Positions 16,024-25,469 of a DNA stretch of 34,517 nucleotides are shown here, piece by piece (position 1 is the stretch's first letter; each line of letters opens with the position of its first letter). The DNA is from an uncultured Clostridia bacterium (lineage in GTDB: Bacteria; Bacillota; Clostridia; Christensenellales; Borkfalkiaceae). Made by a program: the position numbers and the translations under genes. The notes below the pieces were generated by a model, which did not search any database, was not told the DNA's origin, and was given only the letters and a program-made list of their open reading frames with translations. Location: NCBI GenBank assembly GCA_947626305.1, contig CANQRP010000007.1, forward strand, positions 1-34,517, in the 5' to 3' direction.

Positions 16024-18075
16024 TCATCTCGGGTATTTGTCTACCAGCCGGCGGAAAGAGTTTAAGCCGACCCCGCCGCCGTAGTCGTTCACGACGTTCG
16101 CGATCGAGCTCTTGTTCTGCGTGAATGCGCAGATCACGAGATGTTCCAACCCGATGCCGCTCCCCTCGGGCGCTTCGATCGCCGAAGAAAGCTCCACACC
16201 GCTGTAATTTACCAGATAGATCCCGATGCCGTAGGCGCGGTGGGCTTTTACCCCCTCCCCCACCTTGTAGCTCGCACAGCCGTTCTTTTCGCCGCTCATC
16301 CACTTTTCCTGCGAGGGCACGCGATAGGGCGTTTCGCTCTGATACATCACCGTCGTCCCCCGCTCGCCGAGCCACTCTGTTTGATACCCCTCGCAATGCT
16401 CCACCATGAGCGCGTAACAGGTGACGTCGTCCCCCGTGACGAGAAGACCCGTCTTTACGGGATTGCCGTAACTTGTTACCTGTTCGCCTCGCTCGTTTTC
16501 GTAGGTGACGTCTTCCCACTCGACGCCCGCGGAATGATCGGCGCGCCAGATCCAAAAATTGTCGCCCACGGTGCCGTCCGCATGAATGGCGAGCGCGACG
16601 TCCGTTTGGGTATGTACGTTTTTTACCCCGCCGATGCGAAGGAAGAGATCGCTCATCACAATGGGCTCTTCATGAGGGGTATGCACCCCCTCTTCCCCCA
16701 CAACGACCATGTTTTTGCTGTATGCGCCGGCGTCCACGAGAACGCCCGCAAGCCGCACGCCCTCCGTATCCGCAATGCGGAGCGCGCAATCTTTGTTCGT
16801 ATCGGAAATTTCGAGGGTGGCGTACCCCGAACCGAGCAGCACCGTTTCGGGAAGTTCCACGCAGAGCGGCGCGTCCAACCGATAGCGCCCGGCGGGGAAA
16901 AAGAGATGCTTCCCCTCCGCAAGCGCTTTGTTCAGCTCCGAAGCGGCGTCCCCGCCGTGGGCGATGCGGAATTCGTCCAACGAGTAGTACGTCCCCTCTT
17001 CGGCGCCGAGCCAGCTCAACCCGACGGCATTTTTCCGCACGGAGGGCACAAACACGCGGTAGCCCGCCGCGGGGTCGTAGACGAGATAGGGCTTTTCGGC
17101 GATCTTTCCGGTGGCGGGAAGCACGGTGGAGCGCATGCCGCTCTCCGTCCATTCGCCCGTGGGAATGCTGCCTTCGCAGCCCGAAAAAACATAATTATGG
17201 GAGGTGCAATGCTCCCAGCGGCTCCATTTGTCGTTGCGGGAGAACCATTGCTGCTGCGTTCCGGGAGAGACGGTGCCCGTCACTTCGCTGTCCGCAAGGA
17301 AGCCGCCCGAGGACCAGCCGTCCCGATAGGAGAGGGCAAGATCCCCCTCGATGCGCATCCGCCTGAGGCTCGTCGCCTGCGACACCGCCCAGACGACGCT
17401 GCTCTTTACGGTGAGGTTTTCGGCGCTCCGCCAGAAGGTGCATGTGGCGTTGTTGTTCGACAGGACGTCGGTGGGAACGGTCAGCGCGGAGACCTTCACT
17501 TCGTCGGGCGTGTTGCCCAGCCCCGACACGGAGGTGTAGTAGCCGATTTTGAGGTCGAGGTCGTATTCCCCCGGGAAGAGGAAGACGGAAAACCGCTCGG
17601 AGGAGAACTGCCCGCGGTCCGCCGTGCGGAGGCGGGAAAATTTTTCGTCGATGCAGGCTTGCACCTTTTGCATGTCGTCCGTGGGGGAGACGATGAGCGT
17701 TTCCTCCGAAAAGACGCTTACGCTGCCGAGCTCGGTCTCCTCCCCTCCCTCGACGGCAACGACGGTATATACGTCATAGAGATGTTCGGTCGTCTCATAG
17801 CGGCACGTTCGGAGCCCTTCCGCCACTTTTTCGCGCATGCCGAAAGTGCTCGCCGAGCGGTAGAGATCGTAACGGGCGCCCTCGCGTTCCGCCCAGCGGA
17901 TATACGCGACGCCCTGCGAGACATCCACCCGCATGCGCTCCACTTCCTCTCCGAAGGGAGGGGCGGGGAGCTTGCAGCCGGCGAGGCAGGATATAAGAAA
18001 TACCGAAAGGAGGAAAAGGCACGGAAAAAATGTTCCGACTTTTCTTCTTTTTCCTCCGTTTTTACAAAAAGACAT
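16024..18075 (-). CDS. Lipoprotein with predicted right-handed beta-helix (GH55-like), putative polysaccharide-active protein
   Basis: The protein is 683 aa from ATG 18075, chosen because the -10 box lies just upstream and rules out longer forms; the ribosome site (GAGAG) is weak. The signal peptide ends LAGC (Cys34). Residues about 45-115 look like a fibronectin-III domain (AYIRWAEREGARYDLYRS). The rest resembles secreted actinobacterial and clostridial proteins often labelled adenylyl cyclase or coagulation-factor-like, with stretches such as QQQWFSRNDKWSRWEHC, KPYLVYDPAAGYRVFVPS, LFFPAGRYRLD, IWRADH, TGLLVTGDDVTCYALMVEH and AYGIGIYLVN. The rhythm of short strands fits a beta-helix of the pectate-lyase/GH55 type. 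The adenylyl cyclase label is not supported: there is no cyclase motif and the protein is exported. Given its neighbours, beta-1,3-glucan is a reasonable substrate guess. Confidence 0.85.
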   Translation of the reverse strand: MSFCKNGGKRRKVGTFFPCLFLLSVFLISCLAGCKLPAPPFGEEVERMRVDVSQGVAYIRWAEREGARYDLYRSASTFGMREKVAEGLRTCRYETTEHLYDVYTVVAVEGGEETELGSVSVFSEETLIVSPTDDMQKVQACIDEKFSRLRTADRGQFSSERFSVFLFPGEYDLDLKIGYYTSVSGLGNTPDEVKVSALTVPTDVLSNNNATCTFWRSAENLTVKSSVVWAVSQATSLRRMRIEGDLALSYRDGWSSGGFLADSEVTGTVSPGTQQQWFSRNDKWSRWEHCTSHNYVFSGCEGSIPTGEWTESGMRSTVLPATGKIAEKPYLVYDPAAGYRVFVPSVRKNAVGLSWLGAEEGTYYSLDEFRIAHGGDAASELNKALAEGKHLFFPAGRYRLDAPLCVELPETVLLGSGYATLEISDTNKDCALRIADTEGVRLAGVLVDAGAYSKNMVVVGEEGVHTPHEEPIVMSDLFLRIGGVKNVHTQTDVALAIHADGTVGDNFWIWRADHSAGVEWEDVTYENERGEQVTSYGNPVKTGLLVTGDDVTCYALMVEHCEGYQTEWLGERGTTVMYQSETPYRVPSQEKWMSGEKNGCASYKVGEGVKAHRAYGIGIYLVNYSGVELSSAIEAPEGSGIGLEHLVICAFTQNKSSIANVVNDYGGGVGLNSFRRLVDKYPR

Positions 18076-18091
18076 AGCTCTCAATGATACT

Positions 18092-18120
18092 ATTATACAC
18101 TTTTTTCGAAAAAAACGCAA
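18092..18120 (-). promoter_or_regulatory. Promoter of the beta-helix lipoprotein gene
   Basis: Minus strand: TTGCGT (18120-18115), 17-nt spacer, TATAAT (18097-18092). The predicted leader before the ATG is only about 10 nt. Confidence 0.65.
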
Positions 18121-18170
18121 AGGTTTTCGGCATAACCTGTAAAAAAACATACACAAACTACGAAGACGGA

Positions 18171-18200
18171 AAAAGAGACGGGGAAACCCCCGTCTCTTTT
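18171..18200 (-). terminator. Intrinsic terminator of the second GH3 gene
   Basis: AAAAGAGACGGGG pairs with CCCCGTCTCTTTT (13-bp stem, 4-nt loop); the minus strand continues TTTCC. It starts 10 nt after the GH3 stop. Confidence 0.9.
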
Positions 18201-18210
18201 GTTCAGCGTC

Positions 18211-21200
18211 TTACGATTCCGCGGTCTCTTCCTTCTTCTCCTTCGGGAGGAACATGAAGAGCACGCAGGCTCCGATGCCGAGAATGAGCGCGACGTCGAC
18301 GATCGCCCAGAGCGCCGTGAACAGCGGCGACTTGACCGCCTCGGTAACGCTCGGTCCGAGCGTCACGTTGTACTTGTCCTCGATCTCGCCGCTTTCGACC
18401 TTGTCCTGATATTGCTTTGCGGACATGATCGTATCGAGATAGGTGTAGAGGAGCCCCTTGGCGGACTGCCGTGCGGCATACGCCTGACCTGCATCGGTAA
18501 AATTGATGTTTGCCGTCGAATTGTTGGGGTTGAGCCAGAGGTTGTTGCCCGCCTTCACGCCCTTGCCGTGCGTGTTCATGTAGCCCTGATCCCAGTCGGT
18601 GATGACCGAGCCGTGGAAGCCCCACTCCGTTCTGAGGATGTCGGTGAGGAGCGCGTGGTTGTAGCCGCACCATACCGCGCCGAGCTTGTTGAAGGCGCTC
18701 ATCATGGCGTTGGCGCCGCCCTCTTTGACGACGATCTCGAACGCTTTGAGGTAGTTTTCGCGGAGGCTCTGCTCGGTGAGCCATTCGTACCAGTCTCCCG
18801 CGTTCTGCCCGTTGTCACTGATGACGAAGTGCTTCACATAGCAGTAAAGTCCCTTCTCCTTGGCGCCGCGCACCGTCTCCGCCGCGAGCTTGCCCGAGAG
18901 GACGCCGTCCTCGCTGTAATACTCGTAGTTGCGGGAGTTGTACACCGAGCGGTGCAGATTGACGCCGGGGGCATACCAGCCCTGTACTTTGGTGGCGTTG
19001 CCGATCTGCCCCTGCGACTGACCGATGTTGTAGGTGAGACGCTGGCTCCACGAGCAGCCCGTCAAGGTTTCGGCGGGGAATACCGTCCATGCCGAGGGAT
19101 CATCGGGCGCGACGACGGAGTTGTTGAAGCCCGCGGGACCGTCCGTATCGAGGCAGTTCGTCTTGCCGACGCTTACCAGTTCGAAAGTCTGGAACCCGCC
19201 CATCCCGATGAGGTCTTTGATCTCGTTCTGCGTGAGCTGGTCGAGGAAGGCTTCCCACGTGGGGCTGTTCCAATTTTGCAGGTCCTCCATGAGCGCGTAG
19301 TTATATTGCAGGTCGGCGTCCTTGTTGGTGCCGTTCAGATCCTCTTTCTTCGCCTTTTCGCCGCCGTTCGTGACGAGATAGAGCCCGCCGTCTACGCCGT
19401 ATTGGATGGAGGAGACGTCCTCGCCGTTGTAGCCCGCATAGTCGAATCCCGCCGCGGAAGACGCCGCCGACGTGGGAGAGCTCCCTCTCTTCACCTGAGG
19501 GAAGTTGGCAAAGGCGTTCGCCCGCGAGAGGTAAACAACGCCGCCGTTCACGCCCGTGTTCCCGTCGATGGGCATCCCCGCGTAAGCGTTCGCGCCCGTG
19601 AAGCGGTTCTCCACCTTTTCGCCCGTTTCGGGGTCGTTTTCGAAGGTGATGCCGGCGCAATTGAGGGAGATGGCGTTCACCGCGCCGTTTGTCACGGGGA
19701 AGGACTCGTGGGCATTCGCCATGAGCTTGACGGTGTGCGTGCCCGCGTCGAGCTCGTAGCCCATAAACCCGTTGCCGTTCTTGTCGTAGTCGTCGTAAGA
19801 CGCCAGGTTATAGGCGGTGAAGGTGAGGGTGACGTCCTGCACGCTCTCCGTCTCCGATTCGGACTGCGGCTTCAAAACCGCCGTCTTATCGAAGGCGAGG
19901 AGGTTGACGCTCGCTTTTTCGATGCCGCCCTCGGTGTAGGGCGCGGTGTAGTAGAGCTGCACGACGTCGCGCCCGGGATAGTCCCCGGTGTTCTGCACGC
20001 GCACCGTGACTTCGTACTCTCTGCCGTCCACAAGGTCGGCGCCGTCTTTGAGTTCGACGAAAGTTTCTCCGTCGTGATATCCGAATTGCACGATCTCCTG
20101 CGTGAATTCGGTATAAGAAAGTCCATAGCCGAAAGGAAATTGCACGACATTCCCGTAAGAAGTGCCCTGCGCTTCGAAGTAGCCCGCTTCGTCGGCGGTC
20201 TCATACCATTTATAGCCGATATAGATGCCCTCCGCATAGGTGATGCTGGTGCCGTTCGGCGTCGCGTTGATGAAGGAGGGGTTGTGCTCCTGCCAGCTGT
20301 AAGCGTAGGTATCGGACAGTCTGCCCGAAGGGCTGATGGGTTCGTACTCGCGGGAGACTTCCTCGCCGCTGTCGTCCCGTTCGATGCGCAGCGCCTGTCC
20401 GTAGAGAAGTTCGGGAATGGCGCGCGCGCCCGACTGCCCGGGGATGCCGATGTACATGCACGCTTCGATGCAATCGTCGTACTCTTCGAGGAAGGAGAGC
20501 TCGATGGGGTTGGTGGTGTTGAGCAGCACGATGACTTTGAAGCCGTTTTCATCCAACTTGTCGAGCATGACCTTTTCCTGCGAGGTGAGTTCGAGGTAGG
20601 CGCCGTTTTTGAAGCTGCCGATGGAGACAAGTTCGTTGGAACCGCCGTTTTCCTTCCCCCAACGGGAGAGGACGACGATCGCCGTATCCGAAAAGCTCTT
20701 GGCGTTCTGCATGAGGTCGGCGGTGTAGAAGTCCTCCGACGGGTTCTTCACGACGGTATCGGAATTGCCCGCACGGTCGGCGTCCGTTCTGCTGTCGAAG
20801 TCCTTGAACTTTTGAGCGAGGTCGTAGTTATAGAGCCCCTCGCCGTATTCGTCGAACGCCTCGGTGAGGGTGATCTGGTAGGGGTTGGAGGCGTCGATGG
20901 GCGAGCCGCCGCTGCCGCCGCCGATCTGCAAAAAGCCGAGGTCGGTGGACGCCCAACCGAAGAGGTTGACCTTGGTCCCCTCTTTGAGAGGGAGGAAGTC
21001 GTCGTCGTTTTTGAGGAGCACCATGCTCTCCTCCGCGATCTCGCCGACGAGTTCATCGGCGGAGCCGAGCGCATTCTGTGCCTCCTGCGTATCGGTGGAG
21101 CCGCCGAAGCCGCCCGCAAAGTTGGCGTGGATGATGGGTGCAAACAGGTTCAACACGATGTTGCCCGCAATGAGCACCGCGATCAGAACGACCGCAACGA

Positions 21201-21252
21201 TCAAGAGGACGATCCGCTTGACGCCCTTGCTCCCCGCAAAGAAATTCGCCAT
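18211..21252 (-). CDS. Second membrane-anchored GH3 beta-glycosidase with reversed domain order
   Basis: Protein of 1013 aa, same plan as the gene at 8374. Membrane segment at about 13-37; GH3 C-terminal domain about 60-350; fibronectin-III-like domain about 390-510 (FGYGLSYTEF, NTGDYPGRDVVQLYY); GH3 N-terminal barrel about 640-940 with DTDGPAGFN, APGVNLHRSVYNSRNYEYYSED, YVKHF and the nucleophile Asp886 in VITDWDQG. The second membrane segment is about 977-1000, with a short Lys/Glu tail. The two anchors put both termini in the cytoplasm and the enzyme outside. AAGGAG lies 8 nt before ATG 21252. No promoter is evident in the 105 nt to the upstream carbohydrate-binding lipoprotein, so the two genes are probably co-transcribed. 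It differs enough from the first GH3 (for example TDW against TDY) that a different linkage or chain length is plausible. Confidence 0.92.
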   Translation of the reverse strand: MANFFAGSKGVKRIVLLIVAVVLIAVLIAGNIVLNLFAPIIHANFAGGFGGSTDTQEAQNALGSADELVGEIAEESMVLLKNDDDFLPLKEGTKVNLFGWASTDLGFLQIGGGSGGSPIDASNPYQITLTEAFDEYGEGLYNYDLAQKFKDFDSRTDADRAGNSDTVVKNPSEDFYTADLMQNAKSFSDTAIVVLSRWGKENGGSNELVSIGSFKNGAYLELTSQEKVMLDKLDENGFKVIVLLNTTNPIELSFLEEYDDCIEACMYIGIPGQSGARAIPELLYGQALRIERDDSGEEVSREYEPISPSGRLSDTYAYSWQEHNPSFINATPNGTSITYAEGIYIGYKWYETADEAGYFEAQGTSYGNVVQFPFGYGLSYTEFTQEIVQFGYHDGETFVELKDGADLVDGREYEVTVRVQNTGDYPGRDVVQLYYTAPYTEGGIEKASVNLLAFDKTAVLKPQSESETESVQDVTLTFTAYNLASYDDYDKNGNGFMGYELDAGTHTVKLMANAHESFPVTNGAVNAISLNCAGITFENDPETGEKVENRFTGANAYAGMPIDGNTGVNGGVVYLSRANAFANFPQVKRGSSPTSAASSAAGFDYAGYNGEDVSSIQYGVDGGLYLVTNGGEKAKKEDLNGTNKDADLQYNYALMEDLQNWNSPTWEAFLDQLTQNEIKDLIGMGGFQTFELVSVGKTNCLDTDGPAGFNNSVVAPDDPSAWTVFPAETLTGCSWSQRLTYNIGQSQGQIGNATKVQGWYAPGVNLHRSVYNSRNYEYYSEDGVLSGKLAAETVRGAKEKGLYCYVKHFVISDNGQNAGDWYEWLTEQSLRENYLKAFEIVVKEGGANAMMSAFNKLGAVWCGYNHALLTDILRTEWGFHGSVITDWDQGYMNTHGKGVKAGNNLWLNPNNSTANINFTDAGQAYAARQSAKGLLYTYLDTIMSAKQYQDKVESGEIEDKYNVTLGPSVTEAVKSPLFTALWAIVDVALILGIGACVLFMFLPKEKKEETAES

Positions 21253-21323
21253 AATAAGTTCTCCTTGCCCGTTGAATTTTTTCGGGACGCCTCATTCAGG
21301 GGCAGGCGAAGCGCCCGCAAGAG

Positions 21324-21347
21324 GGGGCGGCGGCAAGCCGCCGCCCC
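21324..21347 (-). terminator. GC hairpin between the CBM lipoprotein and GH3 genes
   Basis: Perfect 11-bp arms GGGGCGGCGGC/GCCGCCGCCCC with a 2-nt loop, 10 nt after the stop of the 1308-aa gene. No real T tract follows on the minus strand (CTCTTGCGG), so it is more likely an mRNA-processing or partial-attenuation structure than a full terminator. Confidence 0.5.
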
Positions 21348-21357
21348 GCACGGTTTG

Positions 21358-24300
21358 TTATTCCGAATAGGAGAAAGTTGCATGCGCAATGGCGTTGCCC
21401 TGCGCGTCGTACCAAACCACGGAATAGGTCTTGCCCGCACCGTAAGGCTCGGGGAGCTGGACCTGCAAAACGGTCCCGTCTACCAAGAAGCCCGTATTGC
21501 CGCCGTGAGGCTGCACCTCGGCGTCGTTGACTCTGCAATTTGCCGCCGTCTTGACGAGCGCGAAGTCCTCATCGGACATGGAGAGCTTGACGAAGGAATT
21601 GCCGTACCACTCGGTGTGCGTAACGGTGATCGCCTTGTCTCCCGCGGGCGTCTCGGGCTGCGTGCCGCCGGTGGTGTCCCCCGCGGTCCATTCGACTTCG
21701 GAGATCTTCAAGGTGATCGCTTGGGTCTGTTTGGGGAATTGGAAATCGATCGCGCTCGTGCCGTGGTTTGCGGCACCCGCCCCATTGAGGACAAAGGCAA
21801 CGGTAACGGTGTTATCGCCCGCGTTGAGGGTGAGTTCCTTTCCGTTGATGATCGCCTTGGTCTCAACGGAAGCATTGATCTTGCAGGCGAGGGTATAGGT
21901 CTGCCCCGCAACAAGCGCGCTGTTCTTGTAGAAGACCTGCACGGAATAATCGACTTCGCCGTCCTTGTAGGTCACGACAAAGGCATTGCCTTCGAATTTC
22001 GCTACGAATCCGGTAACGGGTGCGCCTTGGTTCCAAGTTGCGTCCGCAACGTACCAGTAGACCCACGTGTCGGGGTTGTTATCCGTGCCGACGGCGTCAT
22101 ACTGCCCTGTCATTTCGGCACCCTGTACCGATTTCTCGTAGTTGGGCGTGTACTTTGTGCCGGGTGTGGGAGGCTCGGGCTCTTCGCCGCCCTTGATCTC
22201 CTGCCACTTCACGTTCGAGACCTTGACGGTGGTCGCTTCGGTGACGGCGTCGAACTGAATGGAGAGCGAGGTTGCACCCGCAGCCTTGATCGCGGTGAGG
22301 TTATGTGTACCCGCGGTGAGCTGATAAATCTCGCCGTTGACCTTTACGTTGACAGCCTTATCCGTCTCGATCGTGACGGTGAGGAAGTACTGCTTCGCCG
22401 CGTCGAGGTTGGACGCCTTGTAGAAGAGCTGGGTGCAGTAGTCCACGCTGCCGCCGTTGTAGGTGATGGAGAACACGCCGTTCGCAAACGAGGGGTTGGT
22501 CACGGTGACGACGCTGCCGCAATCCCAGACTGTGTCCTCAACATACCAATAGTACCATTTATCGAAATTTTCTTTGATGTCCTGTTCGCCGCCCTTCACG
22601 AGTTCGGTCCCCGTGGGGGTAATCGCCTCGCCGAGGTCATAGTCGGCTGCATTGGGATGCACGGGCGCGGGAGCTTCCGCCTTCTCAAACTTGATATGTT
22701 CGAGGGTAAGCTCATAGTCCTTGCCCGCCTCGCAATTTATGCTCATCGCAAAGAGGGTAGCGCCCTGCCAGTCGCCCGTGTATTTGACGGTACGGGTCAC
22801 TTCGAGCTGCTGCGCTTCACCCGCTTTCATCGCAAAGGTCTTTCCGCAGAGGGAAATGCTGCCGTCGATATTCAGCGTCGCCGTGAGCGTTACCTTCACG
22901 CTCGTGCCGTTGGGGAAGTTCGACGCGTCGTTGTGGAAGAGCTGGAAGCCGTAACCCAGCGTTGCGCCCGATACGGAGAATTTCGCGGAAACGTCGATCG
23001 TCTCGTCCTCGTTGATCGAGTACTTCGCCTCGGAGACGGAGACGGTGCAGCCCCCTTCGCCGTTGGACGACCAGTACACCCAGTCGTCCTCGCAGGTACC
23101 CTCTTCGCCCGCACCGAGGTCGAGGTCGGCGGTGCCGTGTTCGACTTTGAATGCGCTCACGAGAATGTCGGAAGCATCGGAATCGAGATAATCGGTCCCG
23201 TCCCCCGCGGCAACGATTTTCAGATAGTACGTGCCGTTGGCAATGGAGTTGAGGTTGATCTTGCTGCTGCTCTCTTTTACGAGTTTGGTGTACTTCACGT
23301 TGCTCTCTGCGTCACAGAAGAGGACCTTATACCCGCTGACTTTGCCGGTGTTGCTTGCCGCGTCGGTGATCGTCACGGTGCCGTCTTCGGCGATCGTGAG
23401 CCCTGTGGGAGTTGCGAGTTTTTCCGCGGTCGCCGCATCAAACGAGAAGCCCTTCAACGTGAACGTGCCCTTCTCCACCGAGGAGACGGTGCTCTGATAG
23501 CCCTCGTCGGGTTCGCCCATCTGGATGCTGACCGTGGTGACGCCGACGTTTTGCTCGACGCGGTATTCGATGGCGTTGTCGCCGTTCTCGATCGTATAGA
23601 TCTTTCCGTTGATGTGGACCTTGCCTGCGCCCTCCATTCCGGAAGCCGCGAGCGTGAACTTGACGACATATCTGCCCGCAGCGAGGCGGGAGTTGACGAA
23701 GAAGAGCTGGTTGGAATGCCAGTTTCCGCCGTTCGTGATTTCAAAGGAGACTTCGCCGTAAGGAGTGTTCGAAGCGGAGCTTGCATACTTCACATTCGTC
23801 ATTCCGCCGAATTCGGAGCTGTAATACCAAAGTCCGGGGAGTGCCTTCGCCTGATTTTCGTCGCCTTCGATCACGTCGTACTCCGTCTTGCCGCCGTGGA
23901 CGACGTTGATCGTTGCCCCGCCTTCCGACCAAGGGGAGTCGGTATAGCGCGCGTCGGTGCCGACCGCCTGCGCCTTGACGGCATATTCGGCCTCTTCGTA
24001 CTTGGAGAGGTCGCCGAGGGAGTTTTCGCCCTTCTTCGCGTCGGGGATGACATACACCTGCCGATCGCCGACAAAGAGCCCGAGATTGTAGCCTGCAACG
24101 CCCTCGGTGTTGACGTCGTCCGCGATCGTCGCATTGTTGCCCGAAAGGGTGACGGTGGGAGCTTTCAACTGCTCTGCGGTGAATTCGTCCCAATGCACGT
24201 TCTCGATCCTGAAATCGATGGTGTCGCCCGCTTCGCCGAGGTTGCCGAGGAGCAGGAACACGCCCGTATAATAGATATTCTTCCAGTCGCCTTCCTCGTG

Positions 24301-25284
24301 GATCGCGCCGTCGTCGGCGTGCAGGAAGTAAGAGGTGATCGTCGTCTTCTTGCCCGCTTCGATGGTGAAGTCCATTCCGTTGAGGGTAATGGACCCTGCC
24401 ATGGAGGAGGTGACATCCATGCTGAGCGCGTACTGCTTGCCCGTTTCGAGCTTGCCGTCCTTGCCCGCGGAACGATAAACGACCTGAAGGTCTGCCCCCG
24501 CAAGGGTACCGTGCGCGTCAACGGTGAAGTTGAACGTCGCGATCCCCGCTTCGGAATCCGCGGAATCCTGATACTCCGAGATATTCATATCGATGTCGCC
24601 GCCGCCTTCCCAATTCTGGTTCGCCCAGCGTCCCCAGGTGTTTACGGGAACTTTGTTCTGTTCGTAATGCCCGATCTCATAATATCCCGCGGGGGCGTTG
24701 AGATAGGTGACGGTAAGAGGAAGGTCTCCCCGACCGGAGCCGCTCGTGGCGGTCACGGAGACGGGCGCGTCGGCGGGAGTCTGGAACTTCGCCGTGATCT
24801 TCGCGGTGTTTTCCGCCGTCTCCTCGACGGTGGCGTACTTGGGATCCGCGATCCCCCAACTCACCTTGGAACCGTTGGACGTTGTCGCCTTCACCGTGAC
24901 GGACTCGCCCCGTTCCAGCGTGAGCGCTTCGAGGCCCTTGCCGCTCTCGTCGGTGAAGGTGATCTTGACGACTTCCTTCGCCTTGACGGTGACGGTGCAG
25001 GCGAGGGACGAACTTTTGTAGCTCCCCTTTACGGTAGCCTCGCCCGCGCTCTTTGCGGTGACTTTGCCCTTGTCGACGGTGACGATCTTCGTATCGCTCG
25101 ATTCCCATTCGGCGTCCTTGGTGACGTCGGTCTCGCCGTCTTTGAGGGTGAGTTGTTTGGTGTCTCCGGCAGTGAGCGTGAGGCTCGTGTCGGAAATGGT
25201 GAGATTGCCGCCGCAGGCAACAAGCGCAAGCGCCAGTACCGCGGAGAACAGGCACACCAAAAGTGCACTCAGTTTCTTTTTCAT
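21358..25284 (-). CDS. Giant lipoprotein with Ig-like, five CBM-like and two FN3-like modules
   Basis: The protein is 1308 aa with no catalytic domain seen. ATG 25284 has GGAGG 5 nt upstream. The lipoprotein signal ends LVAC (Cys24). Two Ig-like (BIG2-type) repeats cover about 27-195. Five jelly-roll modules resembling CBM4/9-type carbohydrate-binding domains begin at about 214, 482, 735, 907 and 1075. Each opens with a Trp-rich strand (WVYW, WYYW, LWYY), has an NGK/NGE loop followed by a LxAG-type turn, and closes with a strand such as VSNVKWQE or ISEVEWT. Fibronectin-III-like linkers lie near 372-455 and 622-705, a Pro/Glu linker near 1035, and a small C-terminal domain spans 1215-1308. It probably keeps glucan at the cell surface for the anchored GH3, GH16 and GH5 enzymes. 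Specificity cannot be read from sequence. Confidence 0.88.
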   Translation of the reverse strand: MKKKLSALLVCLFSAVLALALVACGGNLTISDTSLTLTAGDTKQLTLKDGETDVTKDAEWESSDTKIVTVDKGKVTAKSAGEATVKGSYKSSSLACTVTVKAKEVVKITFTDESGKGLEALTLERGESVTVKATTSNGSKVSWGIADPKYATVEETAENTAKITAKFQTPADAPVSVTATSGSGRGDLPLTVTYLNAPAGYYEIGHYEQNKVPVNTWGRWANQNWEGGGDIDMNISEYQDSADSEAGIATFNFTVDAHGTLAGADLQVVYRSAGKDGKLETGKQYALSMDVTSSMAGSITLNGMDFTIEAGKKTTITSYFLHADDGAIHEEGDWKNIYYTGVFLLLGNLGEAGDTIDFRIENVHWDEFTAEQLKAPTVTLSGNNATIADDVNTEGVAGYNLGLFVGDRQVYVIPDAKKGENSLGDLSKYEEAEYAVKAQAVGTDARYTDSPWSEGGATINVVHGGKTEYDVIEGDENQAKALPGLWYYSSEFGGMTNVKYASSASNTPYGEVSFEITNGGNWHSNQLFFVNSRLAAGRYVVKFTLAASGMEGAGKVHINGKIYTIENGDNAIEYRVEQNVGVTTVSIQMGEPDEGYQSTVSSVEKGTFTLKGFSFDAATAEKLATPTGLTIAEDGTVTITDAASNTGKVSGYKVLFCDAESNVKYTKLVKESSSKINLNSIANGTYYLKIVAAGDGTDYLDSDASDILVSAFKVEHGTADLDLGAGEEGTCEDDWVYWSSNGEGGCTVSVSEAKYSINEDETIDVSAKFSVSGATLGYGFQLFHNDASNFPNGTSVKVTLTATLNIDGSISLCGKTFAMKAGEAQQLEVTRTVKYTGDWQGATLFAMSINCEAGKDYELTLEHIKFEKAEAPAPVHPNAADYDLGEAITPTGTELVKGGEQDIKENFDKWYYWYVEDTVWDCGSVVTVTNPSFANGVFSITYNGGSVDYCTQLFYKASNLDAAKQYFLTVTIETDKAVNVKVNGEIYQLTAGTHNLTAIKAAGATSLSIQFDAVTEATTVKVSNVKWQEIKGGEEPEPPTPGTKYTPNYEKSVQGAEMTGQYDAVGTDNNPDTWVYWYVADATWNQGAPVTGFVAKFEGNAFVVTYKDGEVDYSVQVFYKNSALVAGQTYTLACKINASVETKAIINGKELTLNAGDNTVTVAFVLNGAGAANHGTSAIDFQFPKQTQAITLKISEVEWTAGDTTGGTQPETPAGDKAITVTHTEWYGNSFVKLSMSDEDFALVKTAANCRVNDAEVQPHGGNTGFLVDGTVLQVQLPEPYGAGKTYSVVWYDAQGNAIAHATFSYSE

Positions 25285-25345
25285 AATTTCCTCCCGAATT
25301 TTTTATTTTTTACACGGTTTCCCGTGCTTTTCACGTTCTGAATGA

Positions 25346-25447
25346 GGTGCCCCCTCCCCCGCTGACGCGAGGGCGGGCAAAAACAAGCTGTCCCTCGCGA
25401 AGCGGGGGAAAGTACCCGAGTGCAACGAGGGGGAAAGGGGGGTCTCC
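25346..25447. repeat. Intergenic repeat with CGCGAAGCGGGGGAAAG core
   Basis: Fills most of the gap between the GH16 stop and the CBM-lipoprotein start. 25388-25447 (CTGTCCCTCGCGAAGCGGGG then GAAAGTACCC) matches the layout of 15730-15785. There is no gene. A CACGG-GAAA-CCGTG hairpin at about 25314-25327 lies in the short leader of the 1308-aa gene. Confidence 0.65.
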
Positions 25448-25469
25448 ATTGTCGCCCCACGGGGCAGGC

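Noticed and set aside
16024-18075. Adenylyl cyclase activity for the beta-helix lipoprotein
   Set aside because: The label comes from resemblance to database names only; the protein is exported and shows no cyclase catalytic motif.
18199-25341. A 2380-codon open frame on the plus strand
   Set aside because: It is antisense to the 1308-aa lipoprotein, the intergenic DNA and the second GH3. Codon use in those GC-rich genes seldom gives stops in this frame. The product has no domains, and the sense genes have signals, motifs and ribosome sites.
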